Assembly (NCBI RefSeq): GCF_011300215.1
Contig: NZ_CP049866.1
Coordinates: 1,674,001-1,738,000, forward strand
DNA: 64,000 nt
Reading direction: 5' to 3'
Source: Nocardioides piscis
GTDB taxonomy: Bacteria; Actinomycetota; Actinomycetes; Propionibacteriales; Nocardioidaceae
The position numbers and the translations under genes were made by a program. The notes under the pieces were generated by a model that saw only the letters and a list, made by a program, of their open reading frames with translations, had not been told where the DNA came from and did not search any database. Shown here piece by piece: positions 10,751-21,610 of this stretch. Every line of letters begins with the position of its first letter. Position 1 is the first letter of the stretch.

Positions 10751-13456
10751 TCAGCCCTGCCCCGTGACAATCACGTTGGCCATGGCGTAGTCGAGCTTCT
10801 CGACACATTGGCCGTCGTCCTCGCACGCGACCTGCGAACGGGTCAACCCGGAGAGCTGGTTCGGGTCGAAGTAGTCACTGGCCCGGATGAGATAGTCGAT
10901 CTTCGACCAGTAGCCGTCGGCGAGGTCCGGGAGATTGACGCATGGATACTGGGTGTACTCGTAGGGTCCCACGAAGGCGCGCGCGGAGGCGAGCACGGTG
11001 TCGGCCTCCTCCTCTTCGACGATCGCGGGCTCCGACACTGCACCCCAGCCACCGACCCCCGCCGTTTCGTCCTTGATCACGACGTAGGCTTGCTCCGCCG
11101 CCTCGGGAATGGTCACTCGGTGTAGGGACCAGCGACGTTCGACAGACAGCGCAAGAGGAATTCGCTCGATGTCTTCGCCTCGGGCGGTGAAGACCACCTC
11201 GGCCGCAACGCCCTCCACAGTGCCGGCGGCGGACCACAGGCTCACCGCTTTGGCGTCGTTCACCGAGAAGGTAGGGCCACTCAGGACTCCCATCACCGCG
11301 TCCGGTGTGGCCGCGCCGGGGCGGTCAGTCCACGTCCCCCAGACGGGCACGGACCCGGCTAGTGGCCCGATTGACGTGCCAGCGATGTGGGGAAAGCCAT
11401 TGAGAGCAAGAGCTCGGCCGACCCGCCGCGGCTGCGGTGACTCGGTGGGCAGCGGGGTCGCGGCCAGCGTGATCAACTCACCGTCGAGTACGCCGCAGGC
11501 ATTGTCCCCAGCCAGCTGCCGCGCGTTCATGCCGGAGAAGCTCCACCCGTCCTCCCGCGCATCGAGCGCGATCCAGCAGAGGTTCACTACCAGTGGGAAG
11601 ACGATCGCCACGCTCAGCATGACGGTCGATGGCCCTCGTAGGAGCCGTCGATCAGCAAGGACACCCAGGCACAGGGCCGCTGCCAGCGCGACGTACCAGA
11701 CGGTCTGTCTCATCAACGCACCGAATTCCGCCCAGCTCCGGACCGATAGATCAGCGGCGCCCCAGCCACCTTGAGACCGGGTGAGGGTCAGCCCGGCCGC
11801 CAGAACGACCAAGGGAAGTAGCAATGCGCGACCTGGCAACCCTGTCACGCGACGGTCTTGGCACACCGCATGAGCTGCAAGGGCGGCGAACACGGTGGCG
11901 GGCACCGCATAGACACCCAGGTGCCAGGGCCACTTGCTCGACGTGAGCAGCAGACCTCCGATCCACAGCAGAGATGCCAGCCACAGGAGACGTTGTGCCT
12001 CGTTCGTGATGGCGACCCACGTGCCTGCCGTCAGACCTAGTGCGACTAGAAGAAGCACGGTAAAGGATCGTGCCCCCGTGGTGCCTGGGTAGAAAATTTG
12101 CTCGTAGCGCGACAGTTCTCCGAACATGCCCGTGTAGCTGTCTTGCGTGCTGAAGGCACGGGCGCCATCGAGCGTGCTTCGAAGGTCGAGTGCCAGGAAT
12201 AGCGCCACAGCGCTGGTCGCGACAGCAATGAGCACGGCCGCACCATAGAGCCAGGCGGTCCGTCGGTCGATTCGTACGGCCCGCACGGCCGCCATCAGCA
12301 GCAATACGGTAGGCCCGAGGCAAACCCAGCCAGTTTGGTGCGCGGTCATGGCCAGGCCCGCGGACAGCAAGCCCGTGAGCACAGGAAACGGACCGGGGCG
12401 ATGGTGCATGGACACGAGCGCAGCCAGCGTCACCACGCCACATAGCACCACGATCGGCTCCGCCCGAATGGTGGTCAGCCATGCCCCGCCGAAGGCCAAG
12501 AAGGTGGCTGCCACTGGTGGCCACCTCGATGCCTTTTCGCCGATGACAGGACTCAGCACGCGGGTGCGAAGCACCACCCAGGCGACGGTGAGGCACAACG
12601 CCATGAACAGTCGCAGATGTATGAACTCTGCGCCCATGGCCGCCAGGGCGGCCAAGACCATCTCGTGTGGGAAGCCCTGGGGCAGCCAAGCGTCTGAGGT
12701 GGCGAAGACGTTCCCGAACCAGTGGCGTTGCACGAGCAACTCGGTCCGCGCGAGAACCCACCCGTCATCCAGCAGGGCGGGGACGATGAATGTCAACCCG
12801 AGCAAGCTCAGAGCTACGGCTGCGTCGACCGGAGCCAGGTGGTGGCGAGGCAGGCGCCTGGTGCGCGCCGGTGGACGGCCGCGCTGAGCCCTGACCAACA
12901 AGACCGTGGCTGCGGTGGCGAGCGCCAGCGTCAAGAGGCCCGCCAGCGCTCTGCCCCACGACCACAACACGCCCGCGGGGCGAGTGAGGATCTCCACTCG
13001 CTGGACCCTCGGCAGGTCACCGGTGGTCAGCGTGTTGATCGTCGGAGCGGGTGTCCGCACCTCGTCGGAGTTGTCACCCGCAGTCAACGCAAGTGTCGAG
13101 GTTGAGGCCCGGTAGGCGGCGTGCACGTCGCAGGAACCCGGCGGTAACTCGACGCGCGCGGCCGGGTCGTACTGGGTGGTGCTGACCGCGACTGCACCCT
13201 GGTCGAGGGCCATCACCAGGGTGCCAGCCGTCAGAAGCGCCCCGTCGTCTCCACCCCTCACGAGGTCGCAGGTTGTGAAGACCTCGACCTCGTCGGGATA
13301 AGTACGGGTAAGAGGCAGGCTTCCGCCGTCGGCCGCGGTTGTCGGCTTCCACTCGATCTGCGCACGGTGAAAGGACGAGGGAACAAGAGCGAAGACGACG
13401 CCGGTCAGCAGGGCAGCAAGGGCGAAGAGGGCGGCTAGGCGCGTTGGCTGCGTCAT
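10751..13456 (-). CDS. Emb-like arabinosyltransferase (GT-C membrane glycosyltransferase)
   Basis: A 901-residue polytopic membrane protein. After one N-terminal helix comes an extracytoplasmic domain of about 130 residues, then roughly a dozen hydrophobic helices, then a large C-terminal extracytoplasmic domain of about 300 residues. This is the architecture of the mycobacterial EmbA/B/C arabinofuranosyltransferases. Supporting motifs are an acidic pair in LLDDGW at the first catalytic loop, TIRAEPIVVL (compare the Emb motif RPEGII) and TSSKWPWHLGVYA (compare TPTKWVHHFGLFA). The donor is probably a polyprenyl-phosphate sugar. The ATG overlaps the stop of the upstream GT2/CapK gene. The assignment is by eye and the substrate is not proven. 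Confidence 0.7.
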   Translation of the reverse strand: MTQPTRLAALFALAALLTGVVFALVPSSFHRAQIEWKPTTAADGGSLPLTRTYPDEVEVFTTCDLVRGGDDGALLTAGTLVMALDQGAVAVSTTQYDPAARVELPPGSCDVHAAYRASTSTLALTAGDNSDEVRTPAPTINTLTTGDLPRVQRVEILTRPAGVLWSWGRALAGLLTLALATAATVLLVRAQRGRPPARTRRLPRHHLAPVDAAVALSLLGLTFIVPALLDDGWVLARTELLVQRHWFGNVFATSDAWLPQGFPHEMVLAALAAMGAEFIHLRLFMALCLTVAWVVLRTRVLSPVIGEKASRWPPVAATFLAFGGAWLTTIRAEPIVVLCGVVTLAALVSMHHRPGPFPVLTGLLSAGLAMTAHQTGWVCLGPTVLLLMAAVRAVRIDRRTAWLYGAAVLIAVATSAVALFLALDLRSTLDGARAFSTQDSYTGMFGELSRYEQIFYPGTTGARSFTVLLLVALGLTAGTWVAITNEAQRLLWLASLLWIGGLLLTSSKWPWHLGVYAVPATVFAALAAHAVCQDRRVTGLPGRALLLPLVVLAAGLTLTRSQGGWGAADLSVRSWAEFGALMRQTVWYVALAAALCLGVLADRRLLRGPSTVMLSVAIVFPLVVNLCWIALDAREDGWSFSGMNARQLAGDNACGVLDGELITLAATPLPTESPQPRRVGRALALNGFPHIAGTSIGPLAGSVPVWGTWTDRPGAATPDAVMGVLSGPTFSVNDAKAVSLWSAAGTVEGVAAEVVFTARGEDIERIPLALSVERRWSLHRVTIPEAAEQAYVVIKDETAGVGGWGAVSEPAIVEEEEADTVLASARAFVGPYEYTQYPCVNLPDLADGYWSKIDYLIRASDYFDPNQLSGLTRSQVACEDDGQCVEKLDYAMANVIVTGQG

Positions 13457-15642
13457 AGGGTCTGGAAGTCCGGGCGGACGGTGGAGACAACGGGTGTCCG
13501 CTTGCCTGTTGCCAGCAGTGGCACCTCGTCGACGAAATGCACGTCGATCTGGCTGTCGCCGACGTAGGTACGTAGGTCTGTGAGGAGGTCGTCCCAGGCC
13601 GGCGTGGTCCAGTGTCGTCCTTGGACGATCTTCAGGGCGAAGGTGCCGTGTTCGTGCTGGACGACTTGGAAGAACTGCACGAGGTGGTCGTATTCCTTGA
13701 AGAAGTGGGCGAAGAAGGTGCCGGGGAGCCAGCGACCGTTGGCGCAGTGGACCAGCGCTTGCGTGCGGCCCTGGATCTGCCCGAGCCGGCTCAGACCGCG
13801 ACCGCATTCGCAGGCCTGAGAGTTGTCGGCAGCCACGGCGAGGTCGCCGATGCGGTATCGGATCAGCGGGACCGAGAAGTTGTTGAGGTCGGTGATGACC
13901 ACCTCGCCGAGCTCCCCGGGCAGCGCGGGGCGGCCCTCCTTGAGGATCTCGACGATGTAGGACTCGTCGAGGATGTGGTGGTCGTCGCCCTGGTCGCACT
14001 GGTAGGCGATCCCGGAGAACTCCCGGGCGCCATACTTGTCGAACACCTTGGCGCCGAGACCGTCCTCGATCTGTCGTCGGGTGTCGCTGGTCAGCATCTG
14101 GGCCGACGAGAGCACTGCGCGGGGCTGGAAGTTGAGCCGTCCACCTCGCTGGAGGTAGAGGGCCAGGAAGTTCAACGACTCGGCGTAGCCGTCGATCAAG
14201 ACCGGTTTGATCTCCTCGAGCCGGCGCGCGAGCGAGTCGAGGCCACCGTCGGTGAGCTCGAAGGCCGGGATGAAGGTACGCCGGAGCATGGTGGCGTCGA
14301 GGCGTTCGCGGACGATCTGGGTGGGGCTCATCCCGAGCGTCTGGTGCCACAGCCGGACCTGCTTGTCACCGACGCGCCAGCCCGTCCACTCCAACGAGCG
14401 CAGTGTCGAGGCGAAGCGGATCTCGAGCTGCTGGCGGTCGACGTAGGTCACGAACGGCTGCCCGGTCGACCCGCTGGTCGCGATCTTGTGCATCTCGCGC
14501 TTGCGGTGGGTGTCGGCGAACATGTCCATGTAGAGGTTCGCGCCGACATCGGCCTTGCTCAGCATGGGCAGCTTTGTCAGGTCCTCCGGCGTCGATATGT
14601 CGCGGGGGTGCAGGCCGTGCTCGCCCATCACGCGCCGGTAGTAGGGGACGTGCGCGTAGGCGTGCCAGATCAGGCGCTGCAGTCGCCAGGACTGCAGCTC
14701 GTGCAGTTCGTCCCGGTCGAACCACTGGGTGCGGTGCAGGGTCTCGTAGATGGACTTGGTCTGAGACCGGATGAGCCAAGCGTGCATCGGCATGGATGCG
14801 AAGTAGGTGTCCAGCAGGATCTTGCGGGCGCCCCGGTAGCCGTGCGCCGGGGGTTCGCTGCGCGGCGCGGTCACGTGCATCGCTTCTACCGGGTGACGCC
14901 GGCCCCGGCCGAACTCGCCGAGGCCGCGGACCACGTCGGTCAGCACGTCGGCGTACACCTTGACCGGAGGGGTGGCGTCGAGGAACGACGTTCCGACGCG
15001 GCGGGGTTGGAACAGGGTCTCGGTCTCCGCCACGGCGTAACCCTTGGCGCGGGCGGCGACCCGGACGAAGGTCTGGGGGTAGTTGTAGTGGTGCTTGAAG
15101 TCCAAGATGTCGGCCAGGATCGACCTGGGCGCCATCACGAAACCGCTCTTGTTGTCGCGCGCGCGGTCGCCGAACATCGTATTGAGGACCAGGTTGAGCC
15201 CACGCGAGGAGACGAACCGGGCATCGCGATCCCACTCGATGGAGGATCTGAACCCTTGGACCACGTGCACGTTCTTGGTGTGTAGCTCGTCCCACAGTCG
15301 GGTTATCGCCTCGGGCGGGTTCTGCAGGTCTGCGTCGATCAGGCACACCACGTTGCCGGTCGCGGCCGCAACACCGGTGCGCCACGCCGCGAACATGCCC
15401 CCGTTGATCGGCTGGGCAATGCCACGCACCTGAGCAGGATGGTCGGCCTCGGCCTCCTTGATCGCAGCCCAGGTGCCGTCGGTGGAACCGTCGTCGACCA
15501 GGATCAGCTCGAACGCGATGCCGGCTGCGTCAAGCGCGTCGCGTGTCCGTCGAGCAAGCTCGGCGACGTTGCCTTCCTCGTTGTAGCACGGAGCGACCAC
15601 CGTGAGGTCGATCGCAGTACGAGCAAGATCAGATGGGTTCAC
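13453..15642 (-). CDS. GT2 glycosyltransferase fused to CapK/PaaK-type adenylation domain
   Basis: Starts at GTG 15642, overlapping the epimerase stop as GTGA; 729 residues. Residues 12-250 form a family 2 glycosyltransferase of the dolichyl-phosphate-sugar synthase type (DDGS at 50-53, DAD at 103-105). Residues from about 265 to the end resemble the CapK/phenylacetate-CoA ligase family, with the ATP loop TSGSTG at 389-394, YGARE at 537-541 and RYRIGD at 595-600. Such CapK proteins occur in capsule and envelope loci. An ATG at 14880, preceded by a TAG in another frame at 14886-14888, leaves open two separate genes merged by an indel. The GT2 part may supply the lipid-linked donor for the Emb-like enzyme downstream (inference). 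Confidence 0.72.
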   Translation of the reverse strand: MNPSDLARTAIDLTVVAPCYNEEGNVAELARRTRDALDAAGIAFELILVDDGSTDGTWAAIKEAEADHPAQVRGIAQPINGGMFAAWRTGVAAATGNVVCLIDADLQNPPEAITRLWDELHTKNVHVVQGFRSSIEWDRDARFVSSRGLNLVLNTMFGDRARDNKSGFVMAPRSILADILDFKHHYNYPQTFVRVAARAKGYAVAETETLFQPRRVGTSFLDATPPVKVYADVLTDVVRGLGEFGRGRRHPVEAMHVTAPRSEPPAHGYRGARKILLDTYFASMPMHAWLIRSQTKSIYETLHRTQWFDRDELHELQSWRLQRLIWHAYAHVPYYRRVMGEHGLHPRDISTPEDLTKLPMLSKADVGANLYMDMFADTHRKREMHKIATSGSTGQPFVTYVDRQQLEIRFASTLRSLEWTGWRVGDKQVRLWHQTLGMSPTQIVRERLDATMLRRTFIPAFELTDGGLDSLARRLEEIKPVLIDGYAESLNFLALYLQRGGRLNFQPRAVLSSAQMLTSDTRRQIEDGLGAKVFDKYGAREFSGIAYQCDQGDDHHILDESYIVEILKEGRPALPGELGEVVITDLNNFSVPLIRYRIGDLAVAADNSQACECGRGLSRLGQIQGRTQALVHCANGRWLPGTFFAHFFKEYDHLVQFFQVVQHEHGTFALKIVQGRHWTTPAWDDLLTDLRTYVGDSQIDVHFVDEVPLLATGKRTPVVSTVRPDFQTL

Positions 15643-16556
15643 GGGACCAGACTTTCCCACGTCTTTGCCAGACCCGTGGGGAGGTTGGTGGTCACGGCCC
15701 ACCCGAAGATGTCGTGGCAGCGGCTCGGATCGCCCACTCGCGCTGTGCCTGCGGTCCAGTCTGCCGGCAGCTCCTCAAAGTCGAGTCCCGTGCCGGCTAC
15801 CTCCTGCATGGTCGTGGTGAGCGCGTTGATGGTTCGGGGGACGCCCGACGCGACGTTGACGATCTGTCCGGTGGCCTCGGCGCACGCGAGCCGCCACAGA
15901 GCTTCGACGGCGTCGTCGACGAAGACGTAGTCAAGCGACTGCTCGCCGTCACCGCAGATCGTGGGCGCCAAGCCAGCAGCCATGCGCTCGAAGTTGGTGA
16001 CGATGACCGACTTGTAGCCGCCGTCTGCGTGCTGGCCCGGACCATAGATGAAGAAGAGCCGGGCACAGTTCCACGCGAGGCCGTGCTCGAGACCGACGGT
16101 GCGCAGCACGTGCTCACCCATCAGCTTGGACGCGCCATACAGCGTGCGGGGAAGCGGGACGTCGCTCTCGGTCATGACCTCAGGACCCAAAGCGCCGTAG
16201 GCGTAGAGGCTCGAGGTGAAGACGACCCGCTGAACCCTGGCGCGTGCGGCTGCGCCGGCCAACCGCCAGGTGGCGTTGACATTCGTGGCGAGCAGCTGCT
16301 CGGCCGACACACCGGGCGTGCGGTACTTGCGCGCCGCCAAGTGGAACACCAGATCGCACCCGTCGAGGAGGCCGTCCCAGTCCGAGTCGGACAAGTCCGC
16401 GATGTCACGCTCGACCAGCGTGCAACTCGACGGCAGCTCGGCAAGGCGGCCAGTGAACCCCGCGTCCACGACGACGACCTCGTGGCCCATGTCAGTCAGG
16501 TATCGCACCAGACGACGCCCGATGAACCCTGCCCCCCCGGTGACAAGGGTTTGCAT
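15639..16556 (-). CDS. NAD-dependent sugar-nucleotide epimerase/dehydratase
   Basis: A 305-residue extended short-chain dehydrogenase. The NAD-binding TGGAGFIG is at 6-13, and the catalytic set is Ser115/116 with Y140 and K144 in YGASK. It probably epimerises or dehydrates a nucleotide sugar for the surrounding glycan locus; the exact sugar cannot be read from sequence. A strong AAGGAGG ribosome site precedes the ATG. It heads the leftward operon epimerase - GT2/CapK - Emb-like with overlapping junctions, and is divergent from a second epimerase with shared promoter DNA. Confidence 0.85.
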   Translation of the reverse strand: MQTLVTGGAGFIGRRLVRYLTDMGHEVVVVDAGFTGRLAELPSSCTLVERDIADLSDSDWDGLLDGCDLVFHLAARKYRTPGVSAEQLLATNVNATWRLAGAAARARVQRVVFTSSLYAYGALGPEVMTESDVPLPRTLYGASKLMGEHVLRTVGLEHGLAWNCARLFFIYGPGQHADGGYKSVIVTNFERMAAGLAPTICGDGEQSLDYVFVDDAVEALWRLACAEATGQIVNVASGVPRTINALTTTMQEVAGTGLDFEELPADWTAGTARVGDPSRCHDIFGWAVTTNLPTGLAKTWESLVP

Positions 16557-16580
16557 ACCAGCCTCCTTCTACCGGTCGCG

Positions 16581-16587
16581 TACGCTA
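16581..16587. promoter_or_regulatory. Overlapping divergent -10 elements
   Basis: TACGCT reads rightward at 16581-16586 and TAGCGT leftward at 16587-16582. The two candidate -10 boxes for the divergent epimerase genes therefore share five bases, which would make their initiation mutually exclusive. Confidence 0.5.
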
Positions 16588-16637
16588 GCACCGCTCTGCG
16601 GCCCGTGCCGCTCGTCCTCCGCCCACAAAGGACTCCG

Positions 16638-17567
16638 ATGCGCGTCATGGTCACCGGAGCAGCCGGTTTCATCGGCAGCCACGTCACCGAACGTCTCGTC
16701 AGCCAGGGCCACACCGTGCTCGCGGTCGACTGCTTCTTGGATGAGTCATACTCCTCCGCCGCCAAGCGCAACACCTGGCAACAGATCATGGCCCTGCCCG
16801 GAGTGCACGGCCTCGAGCTCGACCTGCGCAACGAGCTACCGCCAGGTCTGCTCGAGGAGATCGACGTGGTCATCAACGAGGCCGCAATGCCTGGACTGAT
16901 GCGCAGCTGGAGCGACTTCGCCCTCTACTCGACCTGCAACGTGCACGTGGTCGAACAGCTGGCCCGGGCCTGCACGCAGGCCGACGTCCACCTCGTCCAG
17001 GTGTCCACCTCTTCCGTCTACGGTCGGGATGCGGTGGGTGACGAGTCCACCCCGACCGCGCCCAACTCCCCCTACGGCGTGACGAAGCTGGCCGCTGAGG
17101 AACTGCTGCGCGCCTACAGGCGCAGCCGTGGCCTCGACTTCACGATCCTGCGCTACTTCTCCGTCTATGGTCCCCGGCAGCGTCCCGACATGGCCTACCG
17201 CCTGCTCATCGACGCTGTCGCCGAGGGCCGCGAGCTGGAGATCTTCGGTGACGGACTGCAGACCCGGACCAACACCTACGTCGGCGACTGCGCCGAGGCC
17301 ACCGTCTCGGCTGCGCAGCGCCGCCCCGCCGGTGAGACCATCAACATTGCCGGACCCGAGCGGGCGACCCTGCTGGACGCGGTTCGCCACATCGAGGAAC
17401 ACGTGGGCCGGCCGGCCATGCTCGTCCACCGGGACCCGCGGCCCGGGGACCAGCGCCACACAGGTGGCGTGACCGGCAAGGCGGAGCGCTTGCTGGACTG
17501 GCGTCCGAAGATGAGCCTGCGCTTGGGTCTGGGGGAGCAGGTCGCTTGGCAGGCGGCGATGCGCTAG
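16638..17567 (+). CDS. NAD-dependent epimerase (UDP-glucose 4-epimerase-like)
   Basis: A 309-residue extended SDR with TGAAGFIG at 6-13 and the catalytic pair Y146 and K150 in YGVTK. Ser124/125 in VSTSSVYG completes the triad. RYFSVYGPRQRPDMA is the substrate-binding segment common to UDP-sugar 4-epimerases. An AAGGA site lies ahead of the ATG, which supports this start over longer in-frame openings. Together with the divergent epimerase it likely supplies activated sugars for the envelope glycan. It ends 19 bases from the convergent GT-C gene. Confidence 0.85.
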   Translation: MRVMVTGAAGFIGSHVTERLVSQGHTVLAVDCFLDESYSSAAKRNTWQQIMALPGVHGLELDLRNELPPGLLEEIDVVINEAAMPGLMRSWSDFALYSTCNVHVVEQLARACTQADVHLVQVSTSSVYGRDAVGDESTPTAPNSPYGVTKLAAEELLRAYRRSRGLDFTILRYFSVYGPRQRPDMAYRLLIDAVAEGRELEIFGDGLQTRTNTYVGDCAEATVSAAQRRPAGETINIAGPERATLLDAVRHIEEHVGRPAMLVHRDPRPGDQRHTGGVTGKAERLLDWRPKMSLRLGLGEQVAWQAAMR

Positions 17568-17586
17568 GTCGAAAGGAACAGCTGCT

Positions 17587-19101
17587 TCAGTCGCAGTCGG
17601 CACTCACTGCCGGCCGGTCGAGGCCGCGCCGCAGGTAGACCCGGTAGGACTCGCAGGCGATCGCCACCAGCTCGTAGTCGGTGAGCAGCTCCTCGCGGAT
17701 CTCGGCGGTGCCGGTCTCCGACCACGTGTCGAGCCGCTGGAACTGCACGAACCACGCGGGCGCCTGTGGCCCGGTCAGCACCCGTTGGAGCTCGTCGAGC
17801 CGCGGGTCGAGGGTGCGCATGGGCAGCGACCACAGGTGCGGGTATGGCGACGGCAGGCCGCTGGCCCACTGGATGTCCGGGCGGCCGCCATACACGACGA
17901 GCGTGTCCTCGGGGTCGGCAGCGGCGGCGATCGCGCGGCCGGCCGCCACCTCCTGGGGGGTTGCGTCGGCATAGGTGTCGAACCACCACATAAGCGACTC
18001 CGCGCTCCTGACCACCAGGAACGCGATGAGCGCCCAGGTGGCCAGGCTGGGCAGCCGCTCCGGCAGCGCGGTGACCAGCAGACCGACGGCGAGGGTGAGC
18101 CCGGGTGCGAGCGCCAGGAGATAGGGCATCCAGAAGCTGCCGCTGAGCACCACCCCGGCCGCGTCGACGGCGAGGAGCGCGGCGACGGCGAGCGCAGGCG
18201 CCGCGCAACGCCGCAGCAGCCACGGCAGCGCCACCACGAACCACACCGCGAGCGCAGCCATGCCGCTCCCGCGGACGACGTCTCGCATCTCCTCGGCCCG
18301 GACGTCGAGCGCGTCGTTGGGCTGCGCCGCGATGACGGCAGCAGCGTCGCCGCGGAAGCCGACCACGGCGTGCCACAGCGTCGCGAGGTCGACGCCGGCC
18401 ACCAGGGCCCAGCCGACGGTGGCGACGACCGGGAGCGACGCCCCGAGCGTGGCCGCTGCAGCCAGACGGATGGCGGAGCGCGCCGGGACGCGCGCCGGAC
18501 CGACCAGCGTGGACCCGACGAGCAGCACGCCGCCGAAGACCAGCCCCCCGACCAGGCTCTGCTTCATGCCGACGGCCAGCACGGCCACGACACCCGCCGC
18601 GACCGCACGCCTGACTGAGCGCTCCTGCAGGGCGGCGAGGGACAGCCAGCAGGCCGCCATCACCAGCGGGATCCCGAGGTGCTCCCCCTTGGCCGAGACC
18701 GGGTCGATCTCGGCGTGGCTCACCAGGGCGGCAGCGGCGACAGCGGTCCACGCGGCCGCGGCACCGACCCGGGTCGAGCCGGCCTGCACGGCCAGGCGAC
18801 GAGCGGTCAGGGCAGCCAGCAGCACGAAGGCGCCCAGCCCGAGCGCCGCGACCACCCGGAGGGCATAGGCGCCGCCGATCCGGTCGGTCAGACCGACGAG
18901 CGCGATGATCTCGGGCGCCCGGTCGACGAAGTAGGGGCCGTAGAGGCTGTCCGGTCGCGGGTCCCACGCCCGCGCCACGAGCAGGAAGCCGGCCTCGTCG
19001 GGACGGAGAGGCCACATCGCCGAGGGGAAGCGCGCCAGGACGACGGCCACCATCGCCAGCCCCACGACCACGCGTGGGACGGACAGGCGGAGGCGAGGCA
19101 C
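17587..19101 (-). CDS. GT-C type polytopic membrane glycosyltransferase
   Basis: A 504-residue membrane protein with about eleven hydrophobic helices. An acidic pair in the first extracytoplasmic loop (RPDEAGFLL, about residues 33-41) matches the catalytic Asp-Glu of ArnT/PMT-like glycosyltransferases that use polyprenyl-phosphate sugars. The soluble C-terminal part (from about 375) contains LVVYGGRPDIQWASG and PSPYPHLWSLP, common in actinobacterial homologues. Start GTG 19101 has a CACAAT hexamer six bases upstream. It lies at the right border of the glycan island. The substrate is unknown. Confidence 0.75.
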   Translation of the reverse strand: MPRLRLSVPRVVVGLAMVAVVLARFPSAMWPLRPDEAGFLLVARAWDPRPDSLYGPYFVDRAPEIIALVGLTDRIGGAYALRVVAALGLGAFVLLAALTARRLAVQAGSTRVGAAAAWTAVAAAALVSHAEIDPVSAKGEHLGIPLVMAACWLSLAALQERSVRRAVAAGVVAVLAVGMKQSLVGGLVFGGVLLVGSTLVGPARVPARSAIRLAAAATLGASLPVVATVGWALVAGVDLATLWHAVVGFRGDAAAVIAAQPNDALDVRAEEMRDVVRGSGMAALAVWFVVALPWLLRRCAAPALAVAALLAVDAAGVVLSGSFWMPYLLALAPGLTLAVGLLVTALPERLPSLATWALIAFLVVRSAESLMWWFDTYADATPQEVAAGRAIAAAADPEDTLVVYGGRPDIQWASGLPSPYPHLWSLPMRTLDPRLDELQRVLTGPQAPAWFVQFQRLDTWSETGTAEIREELLTDYELVAIACESYRVYLRRGLDRPAVSADCD

Positions 19102-19192
19102 CCGGTCATTGTGCCGCCTGGGGCATCAAGGGTTTTCGCGGACGAAATATGGCTGATCCGTCTCCGCAACCTCGGTGGCCGAGGGTGGACGC

Positions 19193-20086
19193 ATGTTGTG
19201 GCGAGTGAGGACGACCCTGCCGGACCGACCGGGCGCCCTGGCGGTGCTGGCGGACGAGTGCGGGAGGTCGGGGGTCAACATCCTGGCGATGCAGGTGTTC
19301 CCCGGCGTCGAGTCCGTCACCGACGACCTGGTCCTCGAGGTGCCCTCCGACTGGCGCACGGACGACGTGGCCGCCCTGGTCGAGCGGGCCGGCGCTCGAT
19401 CGGTGGTCTCGCACCCGTGCACGGAGGCGGCGCTCGTCGACCAGCCGACGCGCTACGTGGAGGCGGCGCGCTCCATCCTGAGCCAGCCTGCCCGCTTCCC
19501 CGAGGTGGTTGCGGCGCTGTTCAACGCCGGGGCCGAGGAGGAGGTGGGGTCGCAGGTCGTCAGCGACTCCATGGAGATGACGGTCGGGGACGTCTCGGTG
19601 TCGATCCACCGTCGAGCGCCCTTCACGGCGACCGAGCACGCCCGCGGCATGGCGATGGCGGGACTCGTCAGCGACGTGCTGCGGCGCAGCAGCCCGACGA
19701 CCCCGTCGGGGGCGTCCGGTCGACGGCTGGGCGCGGGCGCCATACCGGACTATGCCGCCACGAGTCACGGGGTCGTGGCGACGGTGGAGGGCGCCACCGT
19801 GGGTCGGGCCGTGCTCGCCGAGCACGTGAGTCCTGGGCGGCGCCGGCTGGCCCTCGAGGTGGACCCGGGGTGGCGTCGCCGCGGCATCGGCTCGCGCCTG
19901 CTGCTGGAAGCGGCGCGGGCCGCACTGGGCCTGGGCGACGACGAGCTGGTGCTCGAGACCGGCGCGGACAACCTGGCCGTGCTCCCGATGGTCCTCGGTT
20001 CCGGGCTGCGGGGTCGGATCCGCATGTCCGGGGACGTGCTGAGCGTCCGCGTTCCACTGAGAGACCTGAAGCCCGCTCGCCACTGA
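19193..20086 (+). CDS. ACT domain - GNAT acetyltransferase fusion
   Basis: A 297-residue protein. Residues 1-70 form an ACT domain (RVRTTLPDRPGALAVLADEC is the typical ligand-binding edge), a sensor for amino acids or small metabolites. Residues about 190-295 form a GNAT acetyltransferase with the acetyl-CoA loop WRRRGIGSRLLLEA near 230-243. The pairing suggests an acetyltransferase controlled by a metabolite (inference). Start ATG 19193 has GAGGG nine bases upstream; a GTG 18 bases earlier is less likely. It is followed 21 bases later by guaB2, which has its own promoter. Confidence 0.78.
   Translation: MLWRVRTTLPDRPGALAVLADECGRSGVNILAMQVFPGVESVTDDLVLEVPSDWRTDDVAALVERAGARSVVSHPCTEAALVDQPTRYVEAARSILSQPARFPEVVAALFNAGAEEEVGSQVVSDSMEMTVGDVSVSIHRRAPFTATEHARGMAMAGLVSDVLRRSSPTTPSGASGRRLGAGAIPDYAATSHGVVATVEGATVGRAVLAEHVSPGRRRLALEVDPGWRRRGIGSRLLLEAARAALGLGDDELVLETGADNLAVLPMVLGSGLRGRIRMSGDVLSVRVPLRDLKPARH

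Positions 20087-21610
<1,524 letters not shown>

Noticed and set aside
13457..14350. N-terminal extension of the Emb-like gene to 14350
   Set aside because: The extra residues are out-of-frame shadow of the GT2/CapK gene. The ATG at 13456 overlaps that gene's stop and begins with a signal-anchor helix.
15633..16637. N-terminal extension of the 16638 epimerase
   Set aside because: The extension is antisense to the divergent epimerase. The Rossmann motif begins six residues after ATG 16638, which has its own AAGGA site.
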